Assembly (NCBI GenBank): GCA_910585275.1
Contig: CAJUCW010000040.1
Span: forward strand, 1 to 30,340
Direction: 5' to 3'
From: an uncultured Muribaculaceae bacterium
GTDB taxonomy: Bacteria; Bacteroidota; Bacteroidia; Bacteroidales; Muribaculaceae
Length of the DNA: 30,340 nucleotides
Positions within the stretch are counted from its first letter, which is position 1, and every line of letters starts with the position of its first letter. Under the pieces are notes generated by a model that was not told the origin of the DNA, did not search any database, and was given only the letters and a program-made list of their open reading frames with translations. Position numbers and translations under genes: made by a program. Below are positions 5,599 to 13,296 of this stretch, in pieces.

Positions 5599-7899
5599 AT
5601 GAGAAAAAGATTGACCACATTTCTTTCGGTTGCTACACTCGTAGGCATTACGGCGTTTGCCGACAATCCCGTGGCTCGCACCAAATCTACGGTTGTTTCC
5701 GGGAACGCCCGTTTTACTGTACTCACTCCTGAAATGGTGCGTATCGAGTATAGCCCGACATCAGATTTCGAAGACCGTGCCACTTTTGCCATTGTCAACC
5801 GCGACCTTCCTACCCCCGGATTTAAGAAGAAAGAAGATAAACGATTCCTTTATCTCACCACCGATAAGCTTAGCCTGCGCTACCGGAAAGGCTCCGATAT
5901 CAGAAACTGCGAACCGGCCGATTCCAATCTCGTCATCACGATGGAATTGAACGGTAAGCCAGTTGTGTGGTATCCGGGGCTGCAGGACGACGGAAACCTT
6001 AAAGGCACTACCCGCACGCTCGACAGTCAGAACGGCGACAATAAACGGCGTGAACTCGAAGACGGCATTCTTTCCCGGTCGGGCTGGGCCGTAATCGACG
6101 ATTCCCCGTCCGCCACACGTGGCGACGGAAGTCGTTCGCTCGCTTTCGAACCGGTGGATGGCGACATCGACTGGGTGGCGGAGCGCAAAGGCAAGGATGC
6201 CCTCGATTTGTATTTCATGGGTTATGGCCACGACTATAAGAGGGCGCTCGGCGATTTCACAAAGGTGGCAGGCAAGATTCCGCTTCCCCCGCTCTATGTT
6301 TTCGGCTATTGGTATAGCAAATATTCGGCCTACAGCGCCGATGATTATAGAAAAATAATGAAAGATTTGACCGACAATGAAATTCCGACCGATGTCTTGA
6401 TTCTTGATATGGACTGGCACTGGAACGGCGATAAGAATGTGTCGGGTGGTCGTGGAGGTTGGACCGGCTGGACCTGGAACACTAATCTTATCCCTGATCC
6501 CGAGGGTTTGCTTTCAGATATACATTCGTCGGGGTTGCGCACTGCATTGAACCTTCATCCTGCCGACGGTGTGAGGAGCGACGAGGATTTCTACGGAGAC
6601 ATCGCTGCCGACCTTGGATTTGACACATCGAACGGTAACGGCATTCCGTGGATGCTTGAGAACCGTGATTTTTATAAATCTTTTTTCAAGAATATCATAC
6701 GTGCCAGGGAGGGGCAGGGCGTCGATTTCTGGTGGCTTGATTGGCAGCAGAATCTTCTTAACCCTCGTGTGGACGGACTTGGCGAGACATTCTGGTGCAA
6801 CCATGTTTTCTTTAACGAAATGAAGAGGAGCCGCCCCGACCGCCGTCCCGTGATATTCCACCGTTGGGGAGGTCTCGGTTCGCACCGCTATCAGATAGGT
6901 TTTTCGGGCGATGCCTATATCAATTTCCCGACTCTTGCTTTTCAACCTTATTTCACGGCCACCGCTTCAAATGTAGGTTACGCTTATTGGGGCCATGACC
7001 TTGGCGGACACATGAATCCTAACGATGACCCGAACGATCCGGAGCGTTTCTTGCGTTGGGTGCAGTTTGGTGTGTTCACTCCGATTTTCCGCACCCATGC
7101 TTCGTCGGCACCTGTGATTGAACGCCGTATGTGGGTTTATCCCAATTTTTCGGATTTCCGTGATGCGGTAAGGCTCCGGTATTCTCTCCTCCCTTACATT
7201 TACACGATGGCGAGGAAAACTTATGACACTGGGGTGGGAATTGTTCGTCCCCTCTATTATGAACATCCCGAGACGGAGGCCGCGTATGCACGTGAAAACG
7301 AATATTATTTCGGCGATGACATACTTGTGGCTCCTGTGGTTGACCGTTCGGATTTCGGCACAAGCCACAAGAACGTATGGCTTCCGGAGGGTAACTGGTG
7401 GTCGGTGTCGGATTGCAGGATATATGAAGGAGGCAAAGACTATGATATGACATTTACGCTCCAACAGATTCCCTATTTTCTGAAGGAGGGCTCAATCATA
7501 CCCCGCAATCCGGCATCCGTGATGCATGCTATGGATTGCCCGGACCATATAGTGCTCGATATCGTTTCTTCTGACAAAGGGGAAGGCGCCCTTTATGAGG
7601 ATGCCGGCGATTCGAATAATTATCCGGAAGAGTATGCCGTGACAACCTTCTGCCAGAGAAGGAACGGCGACACTGCTTTCTATTCCGTTCTGCCGCGTAA
7701 AGGGAAATTCGAAGGGATGCCTACGCAGCGTGGCTATAAAATGAATGTTTACAATTCGGGCGTGCCTGTTTCTGTAAAAATCGGCGGGAAGGAGTCAGAC
7801 AATTTTGAATATAATAAGGAAACTAACGTAACGACCATGGATATCCCAACAGTGAAAAGCTCCGAAGGCGTAGAGGTCGAAGTGAAATACGCAAATTGA
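5599..7899 (+). CDS. Secreted glycoside hydrolase family 31 (alpha-glucosidase-like)
   Basis: This 766-residue enzyme is predicted to remove alpha-linked sugars in the periplasm or at the cell surface. The start MRKRLTTFLS at 5599 gives a clean signal peptide ending near AFA-DNP; the frame is open from 5572, but that adds nine residues ahead of the signal. An N-terminal beta-sandwich (about 25-210) is followed by the catalytic barrel. The likely nucleophile is D381 in WWLDWQQ and the likely acid/base is D438 in FSGDAY; LILDMDWHW and YWGHDLGGH are also GH31-like. The C-terminus (about 660-766, with LYEDAGDSN) resembles the DUF5110 domain. Length is normal for the family. It stands alone, with its own promoter and a strong terminator, and no SusC/SusD pair nearby. 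Family is secure; substrate (glucoside, xyloside, galactoside or GalNAc) is not determinable. Confidence 0.88.
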   Translation: MRKRLTTFLSVATLVGITAFADNPVARTKSTVVSGNARFTVLTPEMVRIEYSPTSDFEDRATFAIVNRDLPTPGFKKKEDKRFLYLTTDKLSLRYRKGSDIRNCEPADSNLVITMELNGKPVVWYPGLQDDGNLKGTTRTLDSQNGDNKRRELEDGILSRSGWAVIDDSPSATRGDGSRSLAFEPVDGDIDWVAERKGKDALDLYFMGYGHDYKRALGDFTKVAGKIPLPPLYVFGYWYSKYSAYSADDYRKIMKDLTDNEIPTDVLILDMDWHWNGDKNVSGGRGGWTGWTWNTNLIPDPEGLLSDIHSSGLRTALNLHPADGVRSDEDFYGDIAADLGFDTSNGNGIPWMLENRDFYKSFFKNIIRAREGQGVDFWWLDWQQNLLNPRVDGLGETFWCNHVFFNEMKRSRPDRRPVIFHRWGGLGSHRYQIGFSGDAYINFPTLAFQPYFTATASNVGYAYWGHDLGGHMNPNDDPNDPERFLRWVQFGVFTPIFRTHASSAPVIERRMWVYPNFSDFRDAVRLRYSLLPYIYTMARKTYDTGVGIVRPLYYEHPETEAAYARENEYYFGDDILVAPVVDRSDFGTSHKNVWLPEGNWWSVSDCRIYEGGKDYDMTFTLQQIPYFLKEGSIIPRNPASVMHAMDCPDHIVLDIVSSDKGEGALYEDAGDSNNYPEEYAVTTFCQRRNGDTAFYSVLPRKGKFEGMPTQRGYKMNVYNSGVPVSVKIGGKESDNFEYNKETNVTTMDIPTVKSSEGVEVEVKYAN

Positions 7900-7953
7900 T
7901 TAGTATCATGTAGAGACATGCCTCCCGCATGGTCTATTAACAGATTGATAATA

Positions 7954-7988
7954 AAAGCGGGGACATCGAAAGTCGATGTCCCCGCTTT
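7954..7988. terminator. Strong bidirectional terminator hairpin
   Basis: Perfect 16-bp arms (7954-7969 and 7973-7988) with a 3-nt loop are flanked by A-rich and T-rich ends (AAAGCGGGG pairs with CCCCGCTTT). It lies 54 nt after the GH31 stop and 38 nt from the broken toxin gene, so it can end transcription from both sides. Confidence 0.88.
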
Positions 7989-8025
7989 ATTAATGCCAAT
8001 TAAGGAATTCCAAATTGTTTCATTT

Positions 8026-8199
8026 TCAATATCCCTCATAACGGACTGAGAGCTTATGAGGCCTGTATTCAGGAGGTAATGAACCTGTTTTTGCTAAAAT
8101 TCCAATGGCTTTGGAACGTTTTGACAGATTCAAACCTCTTTTGGCACATCTTTTTAAGGCTTTCTCAAAACGTTTGGTGGTAATGACATCATAGTTCAT
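8026..8199 (-). pseudogene. Truncated YafQ/RelE-type toxin remnant
   Basis: The 57-residue frame starts MNYDVITTKRFEKALKRCAK and continues through LPPEYRPHKLSVRYEGY. This matches the N-terminal part of YafQ/RelE-family mRNA interferase toxins, which normally run to about 90 residues. A stop falls where the family continues with a W-E-C-H-type motif, so the catalytic C-terminal half is missing. The start overlaps the antitoxin remnant stop by the ATGA arrangement usual for these pairs. A strong terminator follows within 40 nt. Remnant status is inferred from family length. It is very unlikely to be an active toxin. Confidence 0.7.
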
Positions 8200-8412
8200 T
8201 TGGCGATGCTGTTTATATGTTCAATAAGAGAATCGGCGCTTTCCCAACGTGTAATCGTTCCATTTCTTACTTCTTCGATTGCTAAATCAAGTTCCGATTT
8301 GTGGCTTTTTTTTTACTGATTTGGCGATTGAAACGCCGTCAATAGCGTTGAGCACTTTTCTAAGGCTTGGTAAGATAGCCGGGTTTTCTATGTTAAGAAT
8401 AAGTTGTGTCAT
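8196..8412 (-). pseudogene. Frameshifted antitoxin of the toxin-antitoxin pair
   Basis: From ATG 8412 the frame reads MTQLILNIENPAILPSLRKV and then stops at 8287-8289 after 41 residues. Removing one base in a run of nine A (T at 8306-8314 on the plus strand) restores a 71-residue protein ending SADSLIEHINSIAK, with its stop overlapping the toxin ATG. The repaired protein looks like small RelB-like antitoxins of Bacteroidota. The A9 run is a classic slippage site, so the shift could be mutational, variable between cells or partly corrected by slippage. With the toxin also truncated, decay is the simplest reading. Confidence 0.65.
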
Positions 8413-8703
8413 GACTTCTTGAATTTAATTGATGACGCGAATATACGGATTATTTATTGGATAAACAAATAATTAAAGCGGTTAGTTGTTTTTGCAATGG
8501 AAGAATAGGATGGTGTTATTTTGATTATATTCGTAGCAGTTCTCCACCGCCTCTCCATCGGAACAATCGGGTTTAGACCGGGGGAATAATACTTGCTACA
8601 ACCAAGGATAGCCGGTTTTTGCTCCAACCAGGGTAACCAAATCGGCTTATGGGCTTCAAGAGGGGAGTTGACTTTTGCATTTTGCAAAATATATATGGGA
8701 GTG
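8413..8703. other. Intergenic stretch without a supported gene
   Basis: This ~290-nt interval lies between the broken toxin-antitoxin pair and the LysM gene promoter. A 77-codon minus-strand frame (8454-8687) exists but shows no recognised motif and no promoter upstream. AGCCGGTTT and AAATCGGCT (about 8608-8647) form a weak inverted repeat with one mismatch. Nothing else stands out. Confidence 0.5.
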
Positions 8704-8734
8704 TTGGTGCGTTGGGGAAATTTGATTAAATTTG
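8704..8734 (+). promoter_or_regulatory. Promoter of the LysM/PorT operon
   Basis: TAAATTTG (8727-8734) is a perfect -7 element. A weaker TTG (8704-8706) lies 20 nt upstream. Transcription is expected near 8740, about 30 nt before ATG 8769. Confidence 0.6.
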
Positions 8735-8768
8735 CAGTTGCTACGGTTTGTCTGTAGCGTTAAGCATA

Positions 8769-10721
8769 ATGAAAGTTAATTCACGTCTCTTTCCCCTCGC
8801 GGGATTTATGGCAGCTGTTTTGCCTGCTTTTGCTTCGAATCCGGATCTTCCGCGTGTGGAGATTCTCGGAAAGGAATATTTTTATCATGAAATTAAAAAG
8901 GGCGAGTCGATATATGGGATTGCCAAACAGTATAATTGGGATCTCGAGGAACTCGTGAGGCTTAATCCCAACTCGGCCTCGGAGATGAAGAAGGGTACAC
9001 GCCTTTATTACCCTACGGGGAAGGTAACGGTTGTTTCGGAGGTGACGGAAGAGCCTGTTTCCGACGATGTGGAATATGAACCGATTCGTCACGTTGTGAA
9101 AAAAGGAGAGACGGTATATAGCATTTCAAAAAAATATAATGTGCCTCTCGACGTGATTTATGCCGCCTATCCGCAAGCTAAATATGGAATCAAGGCGGGA
9201 GAGACTCTTGTGTTTCAGCAGACGTCTGAACAGGTTTCAAACAAATACCTTTATTATGTAGTCAAACCGGGTGATACGCTTTATTCAGTTTCCAAGCGTT
9301 ATCACACTACGGTTGAAGATATTTTGAAATCCAATCCAGGGGTTTCCGAAACTAATTTCAGAATCGGAGACACGGTGCGCATAGCCGTCAATTCCGATTC
9401 CACACGTTTTCATACGGAACTTGTTGAGGAGGAGCGTCTTGCGAGCATCGACAGCTATAAGGTGAAAAAGAACGACACATGGAAGTCAATATCTAAAAAG
9501 ACCGGAGTGGATGTCGAGACGTTGAAGGAGGCGAACGAGGATGTCGTGAAGCCGGAGAAGAACGAGGTGATTAACGTGCCTGTGGTTGAAACCGTGCAGG
9601 TGGAGAAGGAGGTTGCTATGGAAGACCCGAGGGAACTTTCGTCGGAAGGAATCAGAGAGATGTATGATTCCATCCATAAGGTGGATTCCGACGTAGAGCA
9701 GCTTAGGGAAGTTAAAGTGGCCCTTCTTCTTGACGAGCCTTCATCTAAAAAGGATGTGGATTTTTCTCGTGGATTCCTGCTTGCGCTCGACGGGATGAAA
9801 GACGCGCCTTTCAAGATAAGCATGAAAGTGATTGACGGCAGGCTTTCCTCGAATTCTGTTACGGAGGCGCTCGACGAGTTCGAACCGAACCTTCTTGTGG
9901 CTACGGCTGACAAAGCATTTCCGGCTTTCCTTGCCGATTACGGGGAGACCAATCACCTGGAAGTGGTGAATGTGTTTGACGTAAGGAACGAACTTTATGA
10001 AGACAATCCGGCTATGATACAGATTCTGACGCCCTCGTCGTTTTTCAACGAGCAGGTGGCAGACAGAATAGCGTCTGATTATGAGGGTAGGGAGCTTCTG
10101 ATGGTAGGGGTGAACGACTCCAACGACGCCATCGCTGAATTGGTGGCCGAAAAATTCCCGGAGGAAAAGATAAAGAAAATTTCGGTGAATTCACTTGCCG
10201 ACTGCAACATAACCGATGACGGTTCTTATCTGATTTATGCTTTCCCGCAGAAGCGTGACGAGGTTAACGAAGTGCTCGCCACCGTAAAGAATATCCGAGA
10301 AGCGCATCCTATAGCCGATATCACGATTGTGGGTCGTCCGAGTTGGGTGACAATTTCCGACAGTTTCCAAGGCCATTTCGACGATTGCGAGATTGTGGTG
10401 CCGGCAAGGTGTTGGCTCAATCCCGAGAAGGATTCTGTAAAGGATTTCACAGAGAGGTATGAGGAGATGTATGATCAGAGTCCGGTGAAGTCGTTCCCGA
10501 ATTTTGCAGCCTCCGGATTCGATGTTGCAAATTATTTTGTCAACAGCGCTGCCCGCAACGGCGGCGACTTCAACAAGACGGTGAATGTTGACGCGAAAGG
10601 GATCCAGACCGACTTCAAGCTACGCCGAGTAAGCAATTGGGGAGGTTTCTTGAATCCTGTGGTCTATCTCATTAAGTTCAGACCTTCGGGCATGGTAGAA
10701 GAGGTAATAATAAAGGATTAA
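8769..10721 (+). CDS. LysM-repeat protein with a periplasmic-binding-protein-like C-terminal domain
   Basis: This 650-residue protein is exported. The start MKVNSRLFPL at 8769 gives a signal peptide ending near AFA-SNP; a TTG start at 8748 is open but adds residues ahead of the signal. Four LysM units follow, at about 38-83 (IKKGESIYGIAKQY), 105-150 (VKKGETVYSISKKY), 157-205 (VKPGDTLYSVSKRY) and a divergent one at 228-275 (VKKNDTWKSISKKT). LysM units bind peptidoglycan. From about 310 to the end the protein resembles a type I periplasmic-binding fold (VKVALLLDEP, then FSRGFLLALDG). No catalytic residues are visible. It is co-transcribed with a PorT-like barrel 4 nt downstream, suggesting a cell-wall-anchored envelope sensor or scaffold. 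Exact role unknown. Confidence 0.85.
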   Translation: MKVNSRLFPLAGFMAAVLPAFASNPDLPRVEILGKEYFYHEIKKGESIYGIAKQYNWDLEELVRLNPNSASEMKKGTRLYYPTGKVTVVSEVTEEPVSDDVEYEPIRHVVKKGETVYSISKKYNVPLDVIYAAYPQAKYGIKAGETLVFQQTSEQVSNKYLYYVVKPGDTLYSVSKRYHTTVEDILKSNPGVSETNFRIGDTVRIAVNSDSTRFHTELVEEERLASIDSYKVKKNDTWKSISKKTGVDVETLKEANEDVVKPEKNEVINVPVVETVQVEKEVAMEDPRELSSEGIREMYDSIHKVDSDVEQLREVKVALLLDEPSSKKDVDFSRGFLLALDGMKDAPFKISMKVIDGRLSSNSVTEALDEFEPNLLVATADKAFPAFLADYGETNHLEVVNVFDVRNELYEDNPAMIQILTPSSFFNEQVADRIASDYEGRELLMVGVNDSNDAIAELVAEKFPEEKIKKISVNSLADCNITDDGSYLIYAFPQKRDEVNEVLATVKNIREAHPIADITIVGRPSWVTISDSFQGHFDDCEIVVPARCWLNPEKDSVKDFTERYEEMYDQSPVKSFPNFAASGFDVANYFVNSAARNGGDFNKTVNVDAKGIQTDFKLRRVSNWGGFLNPVVYLIKFRPSGMVEEVIIKD

Positions 10722-10724
10722 AAG

Positions 10725-11432
10725 ATGGGGTTCATAGGAGTAGCCGGTTTCGGCAAGAGGGCCGTTTTGAGCCTTATGTTGGGAGTGGCGGGAGTGGCCA
10801 CGATGTTTTCGCAAACGCATTACAACTCTAACGTAGCAGTTGGTGTGAGGGGAGGCGTTGACTTCTCACAAGTGTTTTTCAATCCGTCGGTGAGGCAAAA
10901 ATTTGCACCGGGAATGACGGCCGGTGTCGCTTTCAGATATATCGAGGAGAGTCATTTCGGTCTTATCGCCGAATTGAATTTCGTGCAAAGGGGATGGGCT
11001 GAGAATTTCGAGGAGGCTCCATACAACTACAGGAGGACATTGGATTATATAGAACTTCCTTTACTTGCCCACATATTTTTCGGCAGACGCGGACGGTTCT
11101 TCTTTAACGCCGGACCTCAGGTGGCGCTTTTCCTCGGGGAATCGACGAAGGCCAATTTCGATCCGAATGAAATGGCATCCCTTCCTGATTTTCCTTACAC
11201 CAACAGGATGAACGAGCAGATGCTCCTTTCCGTAAGCCAGAAAATAGATTACGGCATTTCCGCCGGCTTAGGGGCGGAGTTTAATTTGAACAAACGGAAT
11301 TCGCTTTCGCTTGAGGCGAGGTTTTATTTCGGACTTGGCAATATTTTCCCTTCTAAAAGGGCTGACACCTACAACGCCTCAAACCAGATGACGCTTTCGG
11401 CTACCATCGGGTATTGGTTCAGAATCAAATGA
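10725..11432 (+). CDS. PorT-like outer-membrane beta-barrel protein
   Basis: This 235-residue protein has an N-terminal hydrophobic signal (about 12-30, ending near MFSQTHY) and the alternating pattern of a small outer-membrane barrel: VAVGVRGGVDFSQVF, GMTAGVAFRYIEE, FGLIAELNFVQRGW, IELPLLAHIFFG. It ends with YWFRIK, compatible with BAM insertion although the last residue is Lys. It belongs to the PorT/OMP_b-brl_2 type common in Bacteroidota. PorT itself is linked to type IX secretion, but most family members are uncharacterised, so no such role is claimed. It starts 4 nt after the LysM gene, so the two products probably act together across periplasm and outer membrane. Confidence 0.82.
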   Translation: MGFIGVAGFGKRAVLSLMLGVAGVATMFSQTHYNSNVAVGVRGGVDFSQVFFNPSVRQKFAPGMTAGVAFRYIEESHFGLIAELNFVQRGWAENFEEAPYNYRRTLDYIELPLLAHIFFGRRGRFFFNAGPQVALFLGESTKANFDPNEMASLPDFPYTNRMNEQMLLSVSQKIDYGISAGLGAEFNLNKRNSLSLEARFYFGLGNIFPSKRADTYNASNQMTLSATIGYWFRIK

Positions 11433-11501
11433 TGCTTTATGCATGACCGACCGAAGGCCGGTAACATAACAAAGGTGCAGAGAAGTTCGAAGCGCTTATA
11501 T

Positions 11502-12338
11502 TCAGAACATCGCTTTTATGAGGCATATGTAAAGAAGAACGGCAGGCATAACGAAGAGGAGGGAGTCGATGCGGTCAAGGATTCCGCCATGGCCGGGGAT
11601 TATGTTGCCACTGTCTTTGATATGCAGGTTGCGCTTTATCATGGATTCCACCAAGTCCCCCCAAGTGGCGAAGACCGTCACAATCACTGCAAGGCCAAGC
11701 CAAATCGGAATGGATGCGTCGATGACTACGTTGCCGTTGCCGCTTATGCAGAAGATTCCGCTTCCATAAATACAGAAGATAGTGGCCGCAATTAAGTTGA
11801 AAACAAGGCCTCCGAAGAATCCTTCCCATGACTTTTTAGGAGAAATTCTTTCGAACAGACGGTGACGCCCTATGGCGCTGCCCACAAGGAACGCACCGGT
11901 GTCGTTAAGCCATATCATAAGGAATACCGCAAGAACAAGATGCAGACTCCACCATTCGCCGATGCATGCCATCAGACCGAGCGGCAAACCGATGTATAGT
12001 TGGGTCATCATGGAACGTGCGAGGTTTGCCAAGGGAGATTCACTCTTCAGATAGAGTTCGAGAGTCATGCGGCAAAGCAGGATAAAGACCCATATAAGGA
12101 GCGGATAGAGCATCCAAGTGAAAGCAAGACATACCGTCCCGGCAATGTCAAGGAGCAAGGCAGGGACCGTGCGTTGCTGCAATTCCCGGGTAATTTTCTC
12201 AAACTCGACGACGGCGATAGCTCCGAAGGCGGCGGCCATCCATGAGAAGGGTATTACACCCCAGAGAATGCAGCCTACAATGACAGCCACATAAACAATA
12301 CCGGAGAGGGAACGTATTATAAGTTTTTTCGCATCCAT
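11502..12338 (-). CDS. cdsA: Phosphatidate cytidylyltransferase
   Basis: CdsA converts phosphatidic acid and CTP to CDP-diacylglycerol, the precursor of membrane phospholipids, in the inner membrane. The 278-residue protein is strongly hydrophobic with about eight membrane segments. The family signature is clear at 232-259: KRNLHIKDSGNIIPGHGG followed by DRIDS, holding the metal-binding acidic residues. Length is normal. It has its own -7 box upstream, and the terminator at 12424-12467 separates it from the LpxA-like gene. In many Bacteroidales cdsA follows ftsH; here an efflux operon and an lpxA-like gene lie between them. Confidence 0.93.
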   Translation of the reverse strand: MDAKKLIIRSLSGIVYVAVIVGCILWGVIPFSWMAAAFGAIAVVEFEKITRELQQRTVPALLLDIAGTVCLAFTWMLYPLLIWVFILLCRMTLELYLKSESPLANLARSMMTQLYIGLPLGLMACIGEWWSLHLVLAVFLMIWLNDTGAFLVGSAIGRHRLFERISPKKSWEGFFGGLVFNLIAATIFCIYGSGIFCISGNGNVVIDASIPIWLGLAVIVTVFATWGDLVESMIKRNLHIKDSGNIIPGHGGILDRIDSLLFVMPAVLLYICLIKAMF

Positions 12339-12383
12339 TCTTTTTGTTGGGATTGATAGTAAGAGTTATAAGCTACTTGTCTG

Positions 12384-12391
12384 CAAAATTA
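12384..12391 (-). promoter_or_regulatory. Putative -7 box for cdsA
   Basis: CAAAATTA on the plus strand reads TAATTTTG on the minus strand and fits TAnnTTTG. No clear TTTG lies at the expected upstream distance. It sits between the preceding terminator and the cdsA start, about 45 nt upstream of the ATG. Confidence 0.45.
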
Positions 12392-12423
12392 ACAAAAATA
12401 GCGGGAGAAAAGGTTATATTTCT

Positions 12424-12467
12424 AAAAAAAATAGAGACGACAGATATCTGTCGCCTCTATTTTTTTA
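12424..12467. terminator. Terminator after the LpxA-like gene
   Basis: A near-perfect hairpin (AATAGAG-x-CGACAGAT paired with ATCTGTCG-x-CTCTATT, one mismatch) is flanked by seven A on one side and seven T on the other, so it can work on either strand. It follows the lpxA-like stop by 11 nt. Confidence 0.85.
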
Positions 12468-12478
12468 ATACGGAGGAT

Positions 12479-13273
12479 TTAATCGATGTCAACCTGCGGG
12501 AGAGCTGCGAGTTTCATGCCGTGTCCTTCGATGAAGTCGATAATTGCATCGCGTTCCGTAGAGGGGTCGATGTCTTCATGTATGCGTCGGAGAGCATTGA
12601 ATACCGACGCACTGTTCTGATAGACGTGGCGATAACACTTTGCTATGTCATCGATAATCGCGTCGCTCTTGTTGCCTTTCTTCAGCACGAAGGCATTTAC
12701 ACCGTAATAAGTAATGGGGTTATGTGCCATGACTACAAACGGAGGTACATTGCCGTTGACACGGCAACCCCCTTTGACGAGCACCCAGTCGCCTACGTGG
12801 CATTTTTCATGCACAAGCGCGTGGGAAGAAAGGATGGTGTAGTTGCCGATTTTTACATCTCCCGCGATCTTGACGGAGTTGCCGAGCACGCAATAGTCGC
12901 CTATTTCCGAATCATGGCCGATGTGGGTCTGTGCCATGATGAAAGAGTTGCTGCCGATTACGGTTTTTCCTCCTTCGTGGATGCTACGGTTGATGATTAC
13001 CTGCTCGCGGATTTTGTTGTTGTCGCCGATTATGACGAGAGAACTCTCGCCTTTCCAACGGAAATCCTGTGGCGTGGCAGCAATGATCGCACCTTCGTAG
13101 ATTCTGTTGTTTTTACCGATACGTGCACCGGCAAGCACGCTTGAATGGGAATGGATGTGGCATCCTTCGCCGATAACGACATCCCTGTCGATATACACGA
13201 ATGCATCCACAACCACGTCGTCGGCAAGCTTTGCATCCGGATGGACGTATGCGAGACTGTTGATTTTAGCCAT
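12479..13273 (-). CDS. LpxA-like UDP-GlcNAc O-acyltransferase
   Basis: LpxA enzymes move a 3-hydroxyacyl chain from ACP to UDP-GlcNAc, the first step of lipid A synthesis, in the cytosol. This 264-residue protein has the left-handed beta-helix hexapeptide repeats from about 8 to 190, the TPQDFRWKGE loop (67-76) and NKIREQVIINR (86-96). The catalytic His is H120 in THIGHDSEIG. Some conserved positions differ from classic LpxA (IGHDS in place of the usual AHDC context, DWVLVKGG in the later coils). Bacteroidales generally carry the main lpxA next to lpxD and fused lpxC/fabZ, so this copy, sitting 23 nt behind an efflux channel gene, may be a paralog. LpxA-like fold is secure; whether it is the lipid A enzyme is not. 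Confidence 0.85.
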   Translation of the reverse strand: MAKINSLAYVHPDAKLADDVVVDAFVYIDRDVVIGEGCHIHSHSSVLAGARIGKNNRIYEGAIIAATPQDFRWKGESSLVIIGDNNKIREQVIINRSIHEGGKTVIGSNSFIMAQTHIGHDSEIGDYCVLGNSVKIAGDVKIGNYTILSSHALVHEKCHVGDWVLVKGGCRVNGNVPPFVVMAHNPITYYGVNAFVLKKGNKSDAIIDDIAKCYRHVYQNSASVFNALRRIHEDIDPSTERDAIIDFIEGHGMKLAALPQVDID

Positions 13274-13296
13274 AATTCAAGATTTTAAGGTTAGTG

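Noticed and set aside
8454..8687. Minus-strand 77-codon frame before the LysM gene
   Set aside because: No motif, promoter or neighbour supports it, and the region looks like ordinary intergenic DNA.
11433..11501. Possible terminator hairpin (ACCGACC/GGCCGGT) between the PorT-like gene and cdsA
   Set aside because: The stem has a mismatch and no T-run, so it is too weak to list as a feature.
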